NCBI RefSeq assembly: GCF_003047265.1 | Contig: NZ_PZYY01000002.1 | Span: 434,001-498,000, forward strand | Length of the DNA stretch: 64,000 nt | Reading direction: 5' to 3' | Source: Nocardioides terrigena | GTDB lineage: Bacteria; Actinomycetota; Actinomycetes; Propionibacteriales; Nocardioidaceae | Notes under the pieces: model-generated | Told to the model about the DNA's origin: nothing | The model's input: only the letters and a program-made list of their open reading frames with translations | The model's database searches: none | Shown: piece by piece, positions 44,362-53,777 of the stretch | Layout of the letters: the number at the start of each line of letters is the position of its first letter | Position numbering within the stretch: position 1 is the stretch's first letter | Translations under genes and position numbers: made by a program

Positions 44362-45948
44362 TCAGCCGACGGCCTGGAACCGGACCCCCACCACCAGGCC
44401 GTCGTCGGCGCCGAACCCACCGCAGGCGAACTGGCTGGACGCGCCGCAGTCGACCATCCTCGTGCTCCCGTTGGCCAGGGTCACCTCGACGGAGGAGACC
44501 TTGGAGGCCGCGAACGGCACGGTCACGCTGCCCTTGCCCTTGCGGTGGGTCGGCACGTACGACGTGGTGGTGGTGCCGTCGAGGCGGTGGACCGTGACGG
44601 CCGCCCGCACGACGCTCGGGTCCCCGAGATCCACACGGACCTTGAGCGCTCGGCTGCCGGCGAAGGGGAGCACCGCGCCGGTGGCGCTGGTGAGGTGGTC
44701 GACGGTGGCGGTGCGCTTCGCCGTGCGCACCTTGCGCGAGAGCTGGACCGTCTCCATCGTGTTCGGTGCGGTGGGGTAGGACTGCTCGATCGCTTCGTCG
44801 TAGACGTCGGCGGGATGCTGGTTGGCGGCCGCGAAGGCGACGTACTCCCGCGGCGTCGACGTGCCGCGCGCGGCGAGCACCTTGTCCAGGGCTCGCAGCG
44901 AGAAGACCGGGTTCGGGCGCCGGGTGGTGTCGAGGGTCTCCCAGACCTCGCGGACCAGATTCGGGATCCCTGCGGTCTCGTCGGGGTGCTGCTCGGTCAA
45001 GTAGCGCCAGAAGCCCCAGTTGCCGTAGGCGTTGAGGTCGAAGGCGTCGAGCGGGGTCGACGGGCCGGCGAGCGGAAAGCCGAACGCCTCCGGGTCGCCC
45101 ATCTGGCCGTAGTTCAGGAAGAACGCGTTGTCGTTGACGTCGTCGTACAGCTCGTCCTCCATCGCGGTGGCCGTCGACTCCATCAGCCAGCCGTCGTCCT
45201 CGGCGTCGTAGGCGAACTGGACGGCGTGGAAGTACTCGTGCGCGACGGTGATCTGGAGCAGCGAGGTCGGGTCCAGCCACGGGGAGCTCGCGTAGTCGTT
45301 GTCGAAGGCGCAGTAGCCGTACCAGGCGCTCCCCACGACCGGACCGTCGGCGTCGGAGCGGCAGAAGCCGAGGGCGCCGTACTGGTCGAGGTCCCCGAGG
45401 TAGAAGTCGGTCCGCGTCCCACCCTCCTGGCCCGCGTCGGGCAGCGGGGCGCGGAAGCCGGCGGCGGTGTAGGCCCCGGCGACGTCGGCGATGGTCGCGA
45501 AGGCGGTCGACGCGAAGTCCGCGGTCGCGGCGTGCTCGCCCTCCTCGACCCAGTGCAGGCAGAACGTGGCGGCGCACTGGGTCTGCAGGTCGGCACCCTC
45601 GCCGTAGTAGATGTCGCGCGGGTCGGTGGGGTCGTCGGGAGGCGTGGTGGGTCGCAGCAGCAGGCTCTCGGCGTCCGCCCGGTCTGCGCCGCGCAACGCG
45701 TGCTTGGCGACGAAGAGGTCGCGCATGGCCAGGGTCACGTCCCGGTGACTCTCCGCGGCCCCGTCGGTCGCACCGGAGGTTGCACCGGCGAGGGCGGCCT
45801 CGGCCTCGGCCAGCGCCGCCTCGGCGTCCTTCGTCTGCGCTGCTGGGTCCGCCGGATCGGACCCGTCGGCCGCACCGGCCGTCGACGGGAGGGCGAAGGT
45901 CAGGACGAGGGCGGAAGCGAGCAGGCCGGCGGCGGTGCTGAGGCGCAT
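44362..45948 (-). CDS. Secreted MXAN_6640-family metalloprotease
   Basis: The 528-residue protein has a Sec signal peptide (about 1-27, PSTAGA). The zinc site is HEYFH at residues 237-241, with a possible third ligand E257 in WLMESTATAMED. C-terminal beta-rich domains follow (about 395-528). This pattern is that of the MXAN_6640 family of putative extracellular metalloproteases, whose biological substrates are unknown. The tail has two cysteines (CGASSQFACGG) that could pair. Confidence 0.82.
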   Translation of the reverse strand: MRLSTAAGLLASALVLTFALPSTAGAADGSDPADPAAQTKDAEAALAEAEAALAGATSGATDGAAESHRDVTLAMRDLFVAKHALRGADRADAESLLLRPTTPPDDPTDPRDIYYGEGADLQTQCAATFCLHWVEEGEHAATADFASTAFATIADVAGAYTAAGFRAPLPDAGQEGGTRTDFYLGDLDQYGALGFCRSDADGPVVGSAWYGYCAFDNDYASSPWLDPTSLLQITVAHEYFHAVQFAYDAEDDGWLMESTATAMEDELYDDVNDNAFFLNYGQMGDPEAFGFPLAGPSTPLDAFDLNAYGNWGFWRYLTEQHPDETAGIPNLVREVWETLDTTRRPNPVFSLRALDKVLAARGTSTPREYVAFAAANQHPADVYDEAIEQSYPTAPNTMETVQLSRKVRTAKRTATVDHLTSATGAVLPFAGSRALKVRVDLGDPSVVRAAVTVHRLDGTTTTSYVPTHRKGKGSVTVPFAASKVSSVEVTLANGSTRMVDCGASSQFACGGFGADDGLVVGVRFQAVG

Positions 45949-46066
45949 GGGTCTCCTTGTCAGAGGTCTCGAGAAGTCTGGTCGCGGAGATCCGTTCGCG
46001 TCCAGAGAACCGGTGAGTGCGTGTCGTCGCCGGTATCCCAGCGGCGGCCGGTCGGGGCGGCAGGCG

Positions 46067-48748
46067 CTACGAGCCCTCGGCCTCCATCGCCGCCCGGCCG
46101 GCCTCGAGCCGGGCTACCGGCACGCGGAACGGCGAGCAGGACACGTAGTCCAGGCCGACCTCGTCGAAGAAGTGGATCGACGCCGGGTCGCCGCCGTGCT
46201 CGCCGCAGACGCCGAGGTGCAGGTCTGCGTTGGCGGCCCGCCCGTCGGTCGCGGCGCGGCGTACGAGCGCTCCGACGCCCTCCACGTCGAGGGACTCGAA
46301 CGGCGACACCGGGAAGACGCCCTGCGCGAGGTAGGTGCTGAAGAAGGACGCCTCCACGTCGTCGCGGGAGAACCCCCACGTCATCTGCGTCAGGTCGTTG
46401 GTGCCGAAGGAGAAGAAGTCGGCCGACCCGGCGATCGCGCCCGCCGTCATGGCTGCCCGCGGCAGCTCGATCATGGTCCCGATCTTGTGCGGGACCTCGA
46501 CGCCCAGCTCCGCCTCCACGTCGTGCGCGAGCTGGACGATGCGGCCCTTGACCAGGTCGAGCTCACGCACGCTGGCCACCAGCGGGATCATGATCTCCGG
46601 CTCGGCGTGCCCTCCCTCGCGGATGTGCTGGGCCGCGGCCTCGAGGATCGCGCGGGCCTGCATGGTGAAGAGACCGGGGATCACGATGCCGAGGCGTACG
46701 CCGCGCAGCCCGAGCATCGGGTTGGACTCGTGCAGCCGCTGCACCGCCGCGAGCAGCTTGCGCTGCCGCTTCTTGCGCTGGCCGCGCACGTCCGCGACCG
46801 CCATCGCGACGCTCAGCTCGGTGATGTCGGGGAGGAACTCGTGCAGCGGCGGGTCGATCAGGCGGATGGTCACGGGCAGGCCGTCCATCGCCTCGAAGAT
46901 CTTCAGGAAGTCCTGGCGCTGGAGCACCAGCAGCTCGGCCAGCGCCGCGTCCTGCTCGGCCTCGTCCTCGGCCACGATGAGGTTCTCCACGAGCTGGCGG
47001 CGCTCGCCGAGGAACATGTGCTCGGTGCGGCACAGTCCGATGCCCTGGGCGCCGAACCGACGTGCGCGCAGGGCGTCCTCGCCCGTGTCGGCGTTGGTGC
47101 GCACGCGCAGGCGGCGCTTGGCGTCGGCGTGCTCCATCAGCCGGGCCACCGCCTCGACGACGGGCTGGTCGGTCTCCTCGCCCTCGAAGTGGCGCACCAC
47201 GGAGGAGTCCACGACCGGCACGGCACCGTCGAAGACCTCACCGGTGGAGCCGTCGATCGAGATGACGTCGCCCTCGCGGACGGTCTTGCCGCCACGCACG
47301 GTGAACTCCCCCTCACGGGTGTCGACGTCGAGCGACTCGGCACCGCAGACGCAGGTGCGACCCATGCCGCGCGCCACCACGGCGGCGTGCGACGTCTTGC
47401 CGCCACGGCTGGTGAGGACGCCGCGCGCCACCATCATCCCGTGCAGGTCCTCGGGGGTCGTCTCCTTGCGGACGAGGATGACGTCCTCACCCTGCTCGGC
47501 CCACTCGACCGCGGTCGCCCAGTCGAAGACCGCCTTGCCGACCGCGGCACCGGGGGAGGCGTTCATCCCCACGCCCAGCAGGTCCTTGGTGGCGGACGCG
47601 TCGAAGCGCGGGAACATCAGGTTGGCCAGCTGCTCGCCGGTCACGCGGCGCAGCGCCTCGTCCATGTCGATGAGGCCCTCGTCGACCATGTGGACCGCGA
47701 TCCGGAACGCCGCCTCGGGGGTGCGCTTGCCGACCCGGGTCTGGAGCATCCAGAGCTTGCCCAGCTCGACGGTGAACTCGATGTCGCACATGTCGCGGTA
47801 GTGGTGCTCGAGGGTCGACATGATGCCCAGCAGCTCGTCGTGCGACGCCTTGTCGATGGTCGCCATGTCGGCCAGGGACACGGTGTTGCGGATGCCGGCC
47901 ACGACGTCCTCGCCCTGGGCGTTCTGGAGGTAGTCGCCGTACACGCCCTGGTCGCCGGAGGCCGGGTCACGGGTGAAGCAGACACCCGAGCCCGACGTCA
48001 TGCCGCGGTTGCCGAAGACCATGGCCTGGATGTTGACGGCCGTGCCGAGGTCCTCGGGGATCTGCTCCTGGCGGCGGTAGAGGACGGCGCGGGGGGTGTT
48101 CCACGAGTCGAAGACCGCACGCACCGCGCGATCCATCTGCTCGCGCGGGTCCTGGGGGAACTCGATCCCGGCGTGCTCGCGGATGATGCCCTTGAACTCC
48201 TCCACCAGGGTCCGCAGGTCCTCGACGTCCAGGGCCAGGTCGTCGGTGACGCCCTTGGCGTCCTTGGCCGCGTCGAGGGCGTCGGAGAAGTGCTCGCCGT
48301 GGATGTCCAGCACGGTCCCGCCGAACATCTGCAGGAGCCGGCGGTAGGAGTCCATGGCGAACCGCTCGTCCTCGCTCTGCCGGGCGAGACCCGCCACGGA
48401 GGCGTCGTTGAGACCGATGTTGAGGACGGTCTCCATCATCCCGGGCATGGAGAACTTGGCACCCGACCGGACGCTGACCAGCAGCGGGTCGTCGGGGTCA
48501 CCCAGTCGGCGCCCCATCGCCTCCTCGAGCGAGGCGAGGTGCGTGGTCACCTCGGCGGCGAGCCCGTCCGGCTCGGAGCCGTGCTCGAGGTAGGCCCGGC
48601 AGGCCTCCGTGGTGATGGTGAAGCCCGGTGGGACGGGGAGACCCAGGTTGCTCATCTCGGCAAGGTTGGCCCCCTTGCCCCCGAGCAGGTCCTTCTGGTC
48701 GCGGTCACCGTCGGCGAAGTCGTAGACCCAAGTGTTCACCTCAGGCAT
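46067..48748 (-). CDS. ppdK: Pyruvate, phosphate dikinase
   Basis: The 893-residue PPDK interconverts pyruvate + ATP + Pi with PEP + AMP + PPi. The N-terminal nucleotide domain has LLGGKGANLAEM and SVRSGAKFSMPGMMETVLN. The swivelling domain contains the phosphohistidine in TSRGGKTSHAAVVARGMG, near residue 450. The C-terminal barrel ends with GVCGEHGGDP carrying the catalytic cysteine. Full length, no lesion. I chose the ATG at 48748, with GGTGGAG upstream. It could supply PEP for gluconeogenesis when growing on C2 compounds through the ethylmalonyl-CoA pathway. Confidence 0.95.
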   Translation of the reverse strand: MPEVNTWVYDFADGDRDQKDLLGGKGANLAEMSNLGLPVPPGFTITTEACRAYLEHGSEPDGLAAEVTTHLASLEEAMGRRLGDPDDPLLVSVRSGAKFSMPGMMETVLNIGLNDASVAGLARQSEDERFAMDSYRRLLQMFGGTVLDIHGEHFSDALDAAKDAKGVTDDLALDVEDLRTLVEEFKGIIREHAGIEFPQDPREQMDRAVRAVFDSWNTPRAVLYRRQEQIPEDLGTAVNIQAMVFGNRGMTSGSGVCFTRDPASGDQGVYGDYLQNAQGEDVVAGIRNTVSLADMATIDKASHDELLGIMSTLEHHYRDMCDIEFTVELGKLWMLQTRVGKRTPEAAFRIAVHMVDEGLIDMDEALRRVTGEQLANLMFPRFDASATKDLLGVGMNASPGAAVGKAVFDWATAVEWAEQGEDVILVRKETTPEDLHGMMVARGVLTSRGGKTSHAAVVARGMGRTCVCGAESLDVDTREGEFTVRGGKTVREGDVISIDGSTGEVFDGAVPVVDSSVVRHFEGEETDQPVVEAVARLMEHADAKRRLRVRTNADTGEDALRARRFGAQGIGLCRTEHMFLGERRQLVENLIVAEDEAEQDAALAELLVLQRQDFLKIFEAMDGLPVTIRLIDPPLHEFLPDITELSVAMAVADVRGQRKKRQRKLLAAVQRLHESNPMLGLRGVRLGIVIPGLFTMQARAILEAAAQHIREGGHAEPEIMIPLVASVRELDLVKGRIVQLAHDVEAELGVEVPHKIGTMIELPRAAMTAGAIAGSADFFSFGTNDLTQMTWGFSRDDVEASFFSTYLAQGVFPVSPFESLDVEGVGALVRRAATDGRAANADLHLGVCGEHGGDPASIHFFDEVGLDYVSCSPFRVPVARLEAGRAAMEAEGS

Positions 48749-48841
48749 CTTGCTCCACCGACGGCGAATTGGGCAGTGCCGACGCGGCACGAGTCGGGCG
48801 AAAGCGGGGAACTGGCGTCCGGGCGGTAGATCCGGGGGCCG

Positions 48842-49585
48842 TCAGCGGCCCGACTCGGTGTAGTCCACCTCGCCGCGCAGCGCCGACTCCACGCGGCGGG
48901 CGGTGAAGTCGGCGGCGAGCTCGCGGACCTCCTCGAGGGTGCAGAAGCGTACGTCGCGGATCTCCCGCTCCTGCTTGACCACGTCGTCGAGGACCGCCGG
49001 GTCGTGCACGCCGCCGTCGAAGACCAGGCAGACGGCGTCGTCCCAGCCGCCCCACGGCGGCAGCCAGTCGGTGAGCAGCAGCTCACCGGCGTCGAGGGCC
49101 AGCCCGAGCTCCTCCTCCACCTCACGGACCACCGCGACCCGGGGGGACTCGCCGACCTCGACGACGCCGCCGGGGAGGTCCCAGTCCTGCTTGTAGGTGA
49201 GCCGGCAGAGCAGGACGCGGTCGGCGGGGTCGCGCACCAGCATCTGGCTGATCGCCCGCTTGCGCGGCAGGAAGGAGTTGAGCAGCGCGCGGAAGCCGCC
49301 GGGCTCGTTGACCGGCGCGTCGGTGGCCAGGCGTGCGTAGACGATCCGGTCGGCCGGTCCGTCGTCGACGGTCACGCCGCGCATCACGCCCTCGCGGTGC
49401 ATGCCGGACCAGGTCGCCGTCCGCTGCGCACCCTGGTCGTCGGGGTCGACGAGCGTCTCGACGCGGGGGTGGTGGACGAGCGCCTCCGCGACCTCGCGGC
49501 GTACCTCGTCGATCGTGTGGTCTGCCGTCCAGGTGAGGCGGGCGACCCCCTCGGCGACCGTCGTCACGGTGATGGGCTGGCTCAC
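48842..49585 (-). CDS. Nudix hydrolase with N-terminal extension
   Basis: The 247-residue protein carries a full Nudix box in its second half: GGVVEVGESPRVAVVREVEEELGL (G-x5-E-x7-REVEEELG). The first about 95 residues form a separate domain (ITVTTVAEGVARLTWTADHTIDEVRREVAEALVHHP), probably acetyltransferase-like. The substrate is unknown. It lies 46 nt from the larA-like stop and 93 nt upstream of ppdK on the same strand. Confidence 0.87.
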   Translation of the reverse strand: MSQPITVTTVAEGVARLTWTADHTIDEVRREVAEALVHHPRVETLVDPDDQGAQRTATWSGMHREGVMRGVTVDDGPADRIVYARLATDAPVNEPGGFRALLNSFLPRKRAISQMLVRDPADRVLLCRLTYKQDWDLPGGVVEVGESPRVAVVREVEEELGLALDAGELLLTDWLPPWGGWDDAVCLVFDGGVHDPAVLDDVVKQEREIRDVRFCTLEEVRELAADFTARRVESALRGEVDYTESGR

Positions 49586-49631
49586 CCGGCCACCCTAGCC
49601 AGAGCGTGAGCACCCGCCCCGCGACGCCTGC

Positions 49632-51068
49632 TCACGCGGTCCCCGGGCCCCCGGCGGTCAGGTGGAACGCCGGCTGCGACAGGGCGGGTACGACGACGAC
49701 GCGCGGCGGGCGGCCGAGCGCGGCCGCCGTCTCGCGCAGCGCTTCCTCCACGGTGGCCGTGGTGCGGGCACCCATCGCCCGGGCCAGGTCGGGCCGCTTG
49801 GCCCCGGCGAGGAAGAACTGCGAGGAGTGCTCGCGGGCGATGCCGCCGACGTAGATCATCGAGAACGCGTGGAACGGGTGGTAGCCGTAGTGGTGCCGGT
49901 AGTGGTAGACCCACTCGGGGTCGGTGGCGAGCTCCTCCTGGTGCTGCACCATGTCGGCCGGGTGCTGGCAGGCCTGGAGCCGCTCGAAGGCCGCCTCGTA
50001 CGGCGGGAACTCGGTGCTGTTGAACCACCCGTCGCACACCGCCGCCGCGATCACGACCGGCTTGTCGACCAGCGCCCGCTTGGCGCGGACCAAGCTGGAG
50101 CCGACGGCCTGGGTCATCAGGATGGGGTTGGAGCCCATGCCCGGCCCGTAGTGGAAGTTGCGCGGGATGCCGACGACCAGCACGTCGGCCCGTCCCTCCC
50201 AGGGCGCGTCGATGCGCAGGTCGGTGCGGGCCGTGGCCAGCGGCCACGAGGCCTGCTCCACGTCGGGGATGCGACCGGCGTAGACGCCGAGCTGGCGCGA
50301 GCGGGAGTCGAGCACCGCGTCCACGCTGAAGAAGGGCTGCGGCATCTCCTGCTCCATCCGCTGCCCGATCGCGCGCAGCTGGTCGCGGAAGCGGCTGCGG
50401 GTGGACACCGGCACGAAGTCCTCGCGGTAGAGGCTGCGCGGAGCGTGGTGGGACGCGATCGAGCGCCAGCTGGTCAGGCCGGTGGCGGGCATCTTGTAGC
50501 CACCGCTGAAGCCGCCGTACGGGTTGCCGGCCGTGTGCCCGATGAGGATGGTGAGGTCGCTGTCGACGACGGCGCGGTTGACCTGGACGGGGTCGCCGAG
50601 CTCGGAGAGACCGAGGTCGACCATGCCGGCGGGGTCCTCGGCGTCGTGGTTGACGACGTTGGCGCGGGGGAGTCGGGCGAGCGCGTCGCGGCCGAGGTAG
50701 GCCTCGAACTCCTCCCAGCGGTTCTTGCGGTGCAGGCCGATCGCGCAGACGAGGCGGATGTCCTCGGCCGCGACGCCGGCCCGCTCGAGGTCGTCGAGCA
50801 GCTGGGGGAGGACGACACGCCGGTGGGCGGTCTCGTGCTGGCCGCCCTTGACGCGGTCGGGGAAGGCGATGGTGACCGTCTGCCCGGGGCCGACCAGGTC
50901 ACCGATCGGCCCGCAGCCCAGGGGCGCGTCGAGCGCGGCGCGGGTGGCGCCCACGGGGTCGGCGAGCGGTTCCGGCTCGTGGTCGGTGCGGTCCGCGGAG
51001 ACCACCACGGAGTCGTCGGGGACCTCGACGGTGACGTGTCCGTCGCCGTACTCCAGCTCGACCTGCAT
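49632..51068 (-). CDS. LarA-like nickel-pincer-type racemase/epimerase (DUF2088)
   Basis: The 478-residue protein belongs to the lactate-racemase LarA family. The residues important in Lactobacillus LarA have counterparts: R72 (FPDRVKGG), H113 (AIGLHRKNRWEE), H178 (LIGHTAG), K192 (GGFSGGYKMPATG, cofactor-linking lysine) and H207/H208 (SIASHHAPR, nickel ligand). So NPN-cofactor use is plausible; no larB/C/E genes are in the window. It is divergent from the ABC-transporter operon, with operator-like repeats between. It likely racemises or epimerises a 2-hydroxy acid; lactate itself is not implied. The ATG at 51068 is preferred over an upstream start. Confidence 0.83.
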   Translation of the reverse strand: MQVELEYGDGHVTVEVPDDSVVVSADRTDHEPEPLADPVGATRAALDAPLGCGPIGDLVGPGQTVTIAFPDRVKGGQHETAHRRVVLPQLLDDLERAGVAAEDIRLVCAIGLHRKNRWEEFEAYLGRDALARLPRANVVNHDAEDPAGMVDLGLSELGDPVQVNRAVVDSDLTILIGHTAGNPYGGFSGGYKMPATGLTSWRSIASHHAPRSLYREDFVPVSTRSRFRDQLRAIGQRMEQEMPQPFFSVDAVLDSRSRQLGVYAGRIPDVEQASWPLATARTDLRIDAPWEGRADVLVVGIPRNFHYGPGMGSNPILMTQAVGSSLVRAKRALVDKPVVIAAAVCDGWFNSTEFPPYEAAFERLQACQHPADMVQHQEELATDPEWVYHYRHHYGYHPFHAFSMIYVGGIAREHSSQFFLAGAKRPDLARAMGARTTATVEEALRETAAALGRPPRVVVVPALSQPAFHLTAGGPGTA

Positions 51069-51102
51069 GTGATGCCCTTCACGTCGGAGGATTTGCCTGT
51101 TA

Positions 51103-51135
51103 CACATTACATCCAATGTGCATGCTAATGTGCAT
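51103..51135. promoter_or_regulatory. Repeated operator between larA-like gene and transporter operon
   Basis: CACATT-acatcc-AATGTG (51103-51120) is a perfect inverted repeat. AATGTGCAT occurs twice (51115-51123 and 51127-51135), a 12-nt period. The AT-rich block lies between both start codons and is a good candidate site for the GntR protein encoded at the end of the operon. Confidence 0.6.
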
Positions 51136-51166
51136 CAAGTCGATCGACTTTAACTCAGGAGGACAT

Positions 51167-51931
51167 GTGACGGCGCTCCGACGCACCGTCCTGCCGTTCG
51201 CAGGGTTCGCCGTGGTGATCGCGGCGTGGTGGCTGACCGCCACCACCGGCATCACCGGCAAGGAGGTCCCCACGCCGGGCGAGGTCTTCGCCGCGGCCTG
51301 GGAGGGCCTGCGCGAGCCCGAGGGACTGCTCGTCGACATCCGGCTCAGCGTCCTGCGGGTGCTGATCGGCGTCGCCGTCGGGTGCGCACTCTCGCTCCCG
51401 GTGGGCTTCGCGCTCGCGTGGTTCCCCACGCTGCGCGCGATGTTCGACCCGATCATCAACTTCTGCCGGGCGCTGCCGCCGATCGCGCTCTCGCCGCTGG
51501 TGATCATCTACGTCGGCATCGGGGAGGAGGCCCGGCTGCTCGTGCTGGTCTGGGCGGCGTTCTTCGCCTCGGTCGTGGTCCTCTACGAGGGGATCGCGGC
51601 GGTGGAGGACATCTACGTCCGGGCCGGACGGGCGCTCGGCGCGTCCGACCTCGAGCTGTTCCGCCGGGTGATCGTGCCGGCCACGGTGCCGCAGATGTTC
51701 GTCGCGGTCCGGGTGGCCCTCGGGGTCTCCTGGGCGACGCTGGTCGCGGCCGAGCTCATCGCCGCCCAGCGCGGGCTCGGGTGGACGATCCAGAGGTCGG
51801 CGAGCTTCTTCCGGACCGAGGAGGTCTACGCCGGGATCCTGCTCATCGGGTTCTGCGCGCTGCTCATGGACATGGGGGTCCGCCTGGTGCAGGCCCGGGC
51901 CGTCAGCTGGCAGGAGCGGGTGGTCCGATGA
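51167..51931 (+). CDS. ABC transporter permease (SsuC/TauC-type)
   Basis: The 254-residue permease has six transmembrane segments. The EAA-type loop GRALGASDLELFRRVIVPATVPQMFVAVRVALG lies before the last helices and is typical of nitrate/sulfonate/taurine (NitT/TauT) permeases. The GTG at 51167 has AGGAGG 4 nt upstream. The stop overlaps the next ATG by 4 nt (ATGA). First gene of a five-gene operon. Confidence 0.9.
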   Translation: MTALRRTVLPFAGFAVVIAAWWLTATTGITGKEVPTPGEVFAAAWEGLREPEGLLVDIRLSVLRVLIGVAVGCALSLPVGFALAWFPTLRAMFDPIINFCRALPPIALSPLVIIYVGIGEEARLLVLVWAAFFASVVVLYEGIAAVEDIYVRAGRALGASDLELFRRVIVPATVPQMFVAVRVALGVSWATLVAAELIAAQRGLGWTIQRSASFFRTEEVYAGILLIGFCALLMDMGVRLVQARAVSWQERVVR

Positions 51932-52734
51932 CCGGCGACAGCAGTGCCCGGATCGCCTTCGACGACGTCCACGTGGGCTTCGGCCGTGGCGGCAAGCGGG
52001 TGGAGGTCATCGACGGCGTGTCCTTCGACGTCCGCCCCGGCGAGTTCGTCAGCGTGCTCGGCCCTTCGGGCTGCGGCAAGTCGACGCTGCTCAACGTGGC
52101 GGCCGGCTTCCTCGCCCCCGACGCGGGCGAGGTGCGCTTCGACGGCGAGCGCGTCACCCGCCCGGACAGCCGCCGGGGCGTGGTGTTCCAGCAGTACGCG
52201 ATCTTCCCGTGGCTCACCGTGGAGAAGAACATCGCCTTCGGCCTCACCCTCAAGCGCAACCGCCGCTCCCGGGCCGAGACCCAGGAGAGCGTCCGGCGCT
52301 ACATCGAGCTGATGGGGCTCGAGGGCTTCGAGAAGTCCCCGCCCAAGCAGCTGTCGGGCGGCATGCGGCAGCGGGTCGCCCTGGCCCGCGCCTACGCCAC
52401 CGACCCCGACGTGCTGCTCCTCGACGAGCCCTTCGCCGCGCTCGACGCGCAGACCCGCGAGTTCATGCAGGAGCTCCTCCACGAGGCCAGCCAGGCCGAG
52501 CGTCGCGCCGCGATGCTGATCACCCACTCGGTCGAGGAGGCCATCTACCTCTCCCACCGGATCGTCGTCCTGGGCAACCGGCCGACCCGGGTCCACGAGG
52601 TCGTCGACGTCGACGTCCCCTGGCCGCGCTCGCCCGAGTCGCGGCTCCAACCCGAGTTCCTCGAGCTGCGTGGGCACCTCGAGGGCGTCATGCGCTCCCT
52701 CTCGGGGAGCGCCTTCCGAAAGGCACACCCATGA
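51928..52734 (+). CDS. ABC transporter ATPase (SsuB/TauB-type)
   Basis: The 268-residue ATPase has Walker A GPSGCGKST, Q-loop FQQYAIFPWLTV, signature LSGGMRQRVALARA, Walker B VLLLDEPFAALD and the H-loop ITHSVEEA, all intact. FPWLTV after the Q is typical of sulfonate/taurine/nitrate importers. It overlaps both neighbours by 4 nt. Confidence 0.93.
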   Translation: MTGDSSARIAFDDVHVGFGRGGKRVEVIDGVSFDVRPGEFVSVLGPSGCGKSTLLNVAAGFLAPDAGEVRFDGERVTRPDSRRGVVFQQYAIFPWLTVEKNIAFGLTLKRNRRSRAETQESVRRYIELMGLEGFEKSPPKQLSGGMRQRVALARAYATDPDVLLLDEPFAALDAQTREFMQELLHEASQAERRAAMLITHSVEEAIYLSHRIVVLGNRPTRVHEVVDVDVPWPRSPESRLQPEFLELRGHLEGVMRSLSGSAFRKAHP

Positions 52735-53777
52735 GATCACTCCGCAGGCTGCGTGTCCTGACCACCGGGCTGGCCACCGGCCTCGCCCTCACCCTCGTCT
52801 CCGCGTGCGGCGCCCTCGACGAGGGCGGCGAGACTGACTCCGGGGCCGAGGGCGGCACGACCGTCAAGATCGGCTACCTCCACACCATCGCCGTCGACGA
52901 CAAGCTCTGGCTCGGCCAGGTCGACGGGCAGTGGGCCGACCACGGCCTCGACCTCGAGGTGACCGAGTTCGCCACCGGCATCGAGCTGAGCCAGGCCCTG
53001 GCCGGCGGCAGCCTCGACGTCGCGATCATGGGTGGCGTCACCTCCAACTTCCCGGCCCAGGGCCAGGGCCAGATCTTCATGCTCAACTCGATCGAGAACG
53101 CCACCGCCCGGCTCTGGGCCGCACCCGGCAGTGGCATCAAGAGCGCCGCGGACCTCGAGGGCAAGACGGTGGTGACCACCGAGGGCACCACCGCCGACAT
53201 CTTCCTGCACCGCGCGCTCACCGAGGCCGGTGTGGACCGCAAGGACGTCGACGTGGTCAACGCCAAGATGCCCGACGCCGTGCAGGCGTTCGTGGGCGGC
53301 TCCGCCGACGCCATCGCCCTGTGGGTCCCCTTCGACCTGCGCGTGCAGGAGGCCATGCCCGACGCCGTCGAGATCGACGACGCGGGCAACTACCCCGATG
53401 CGGCCGTGGGTGACGGCTGGATCGCCAACAACGACTGGTACGCCGACAACGAGGACACCGTCCGCACGATCATCGACGCGTGGCTGGACGTCAACGACGA
53501 CTTCCGCGAGGACCCCGAGGGCTCCCTGGAGACGGTCCACGCCGAGGCCTACGAGGGGGCGGCCACCCTGGAGGACCTCCAGTACCAGGTGCAGAGCCAG
53601 ACCGACTACACCGCCGAGGAGTGGCTGGCGGCCTACGAGGACGGCACCGTCCTCGACGTCGTGGGCACCGCTGAGCAGGCGTACGTCGAGCTCGGCGGCG
53701 TGCCGGAGTACGTCGAGCCGTCGGAGTTCTTCGACACGTCGCTCTTCATCGAGCAGGCGAAGGCGCACCTCGAGTGA
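52731..53777 (+). CDS. ABC transporter substrate-binding lipoprotein (NitT/TauT-type)
   Basis: The 348-residue protein has signal peptide II with lipobox LVSAC (C26). The type-II binding fold follows: VKIGYLHTIAVDDKLWLGQVDGQWADHGLDLE, GIELSQALAGGSLDVAIMG, ALWVPFDLRVQEA. It captures the substrate outside the cell for the permease. No conserved residue reveals the ligand. Coupled by ATGA to the ATPase and GTGA to the dehydrogenase. Confidence 0.9.
   Translation: MRSLRRLRVLTTGLATGLALTLVSACGALDEGGETDSGAEGGTTVKIGYLHTIAVDDKLWLGQVDGQWADHGLDLEVTEFATGIELSQALAGGSLDVAIMGGVTSNFPAQGQGQIFMLNSIENATARLWAAPGSGIKSAADLEGKTVVTTEGTTADIFLHRALTEAGVDRKDVDVVNAKMPDAVQAFVGGSADAIALWVPFDLRVQEAMPDAVEIDDAGNYPDAAVGDGWIANNDWYADNEDTVRTIIDAWLDVNDDFREDPEGSLETVHAEAYEGAATLEDLQYQVQSQTDYTAEEWLAAYEDGTVLDVVGTAEQAYVELGGVPEYVEPSEFFDTSLFIEQAKAHLE

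Noticed and set aside
45935..48829. Plus-strand open frame of 964 codons
   Set aside because: Antisense to ppdK and adjacent sequence; the PPDK motifs decide the strand.
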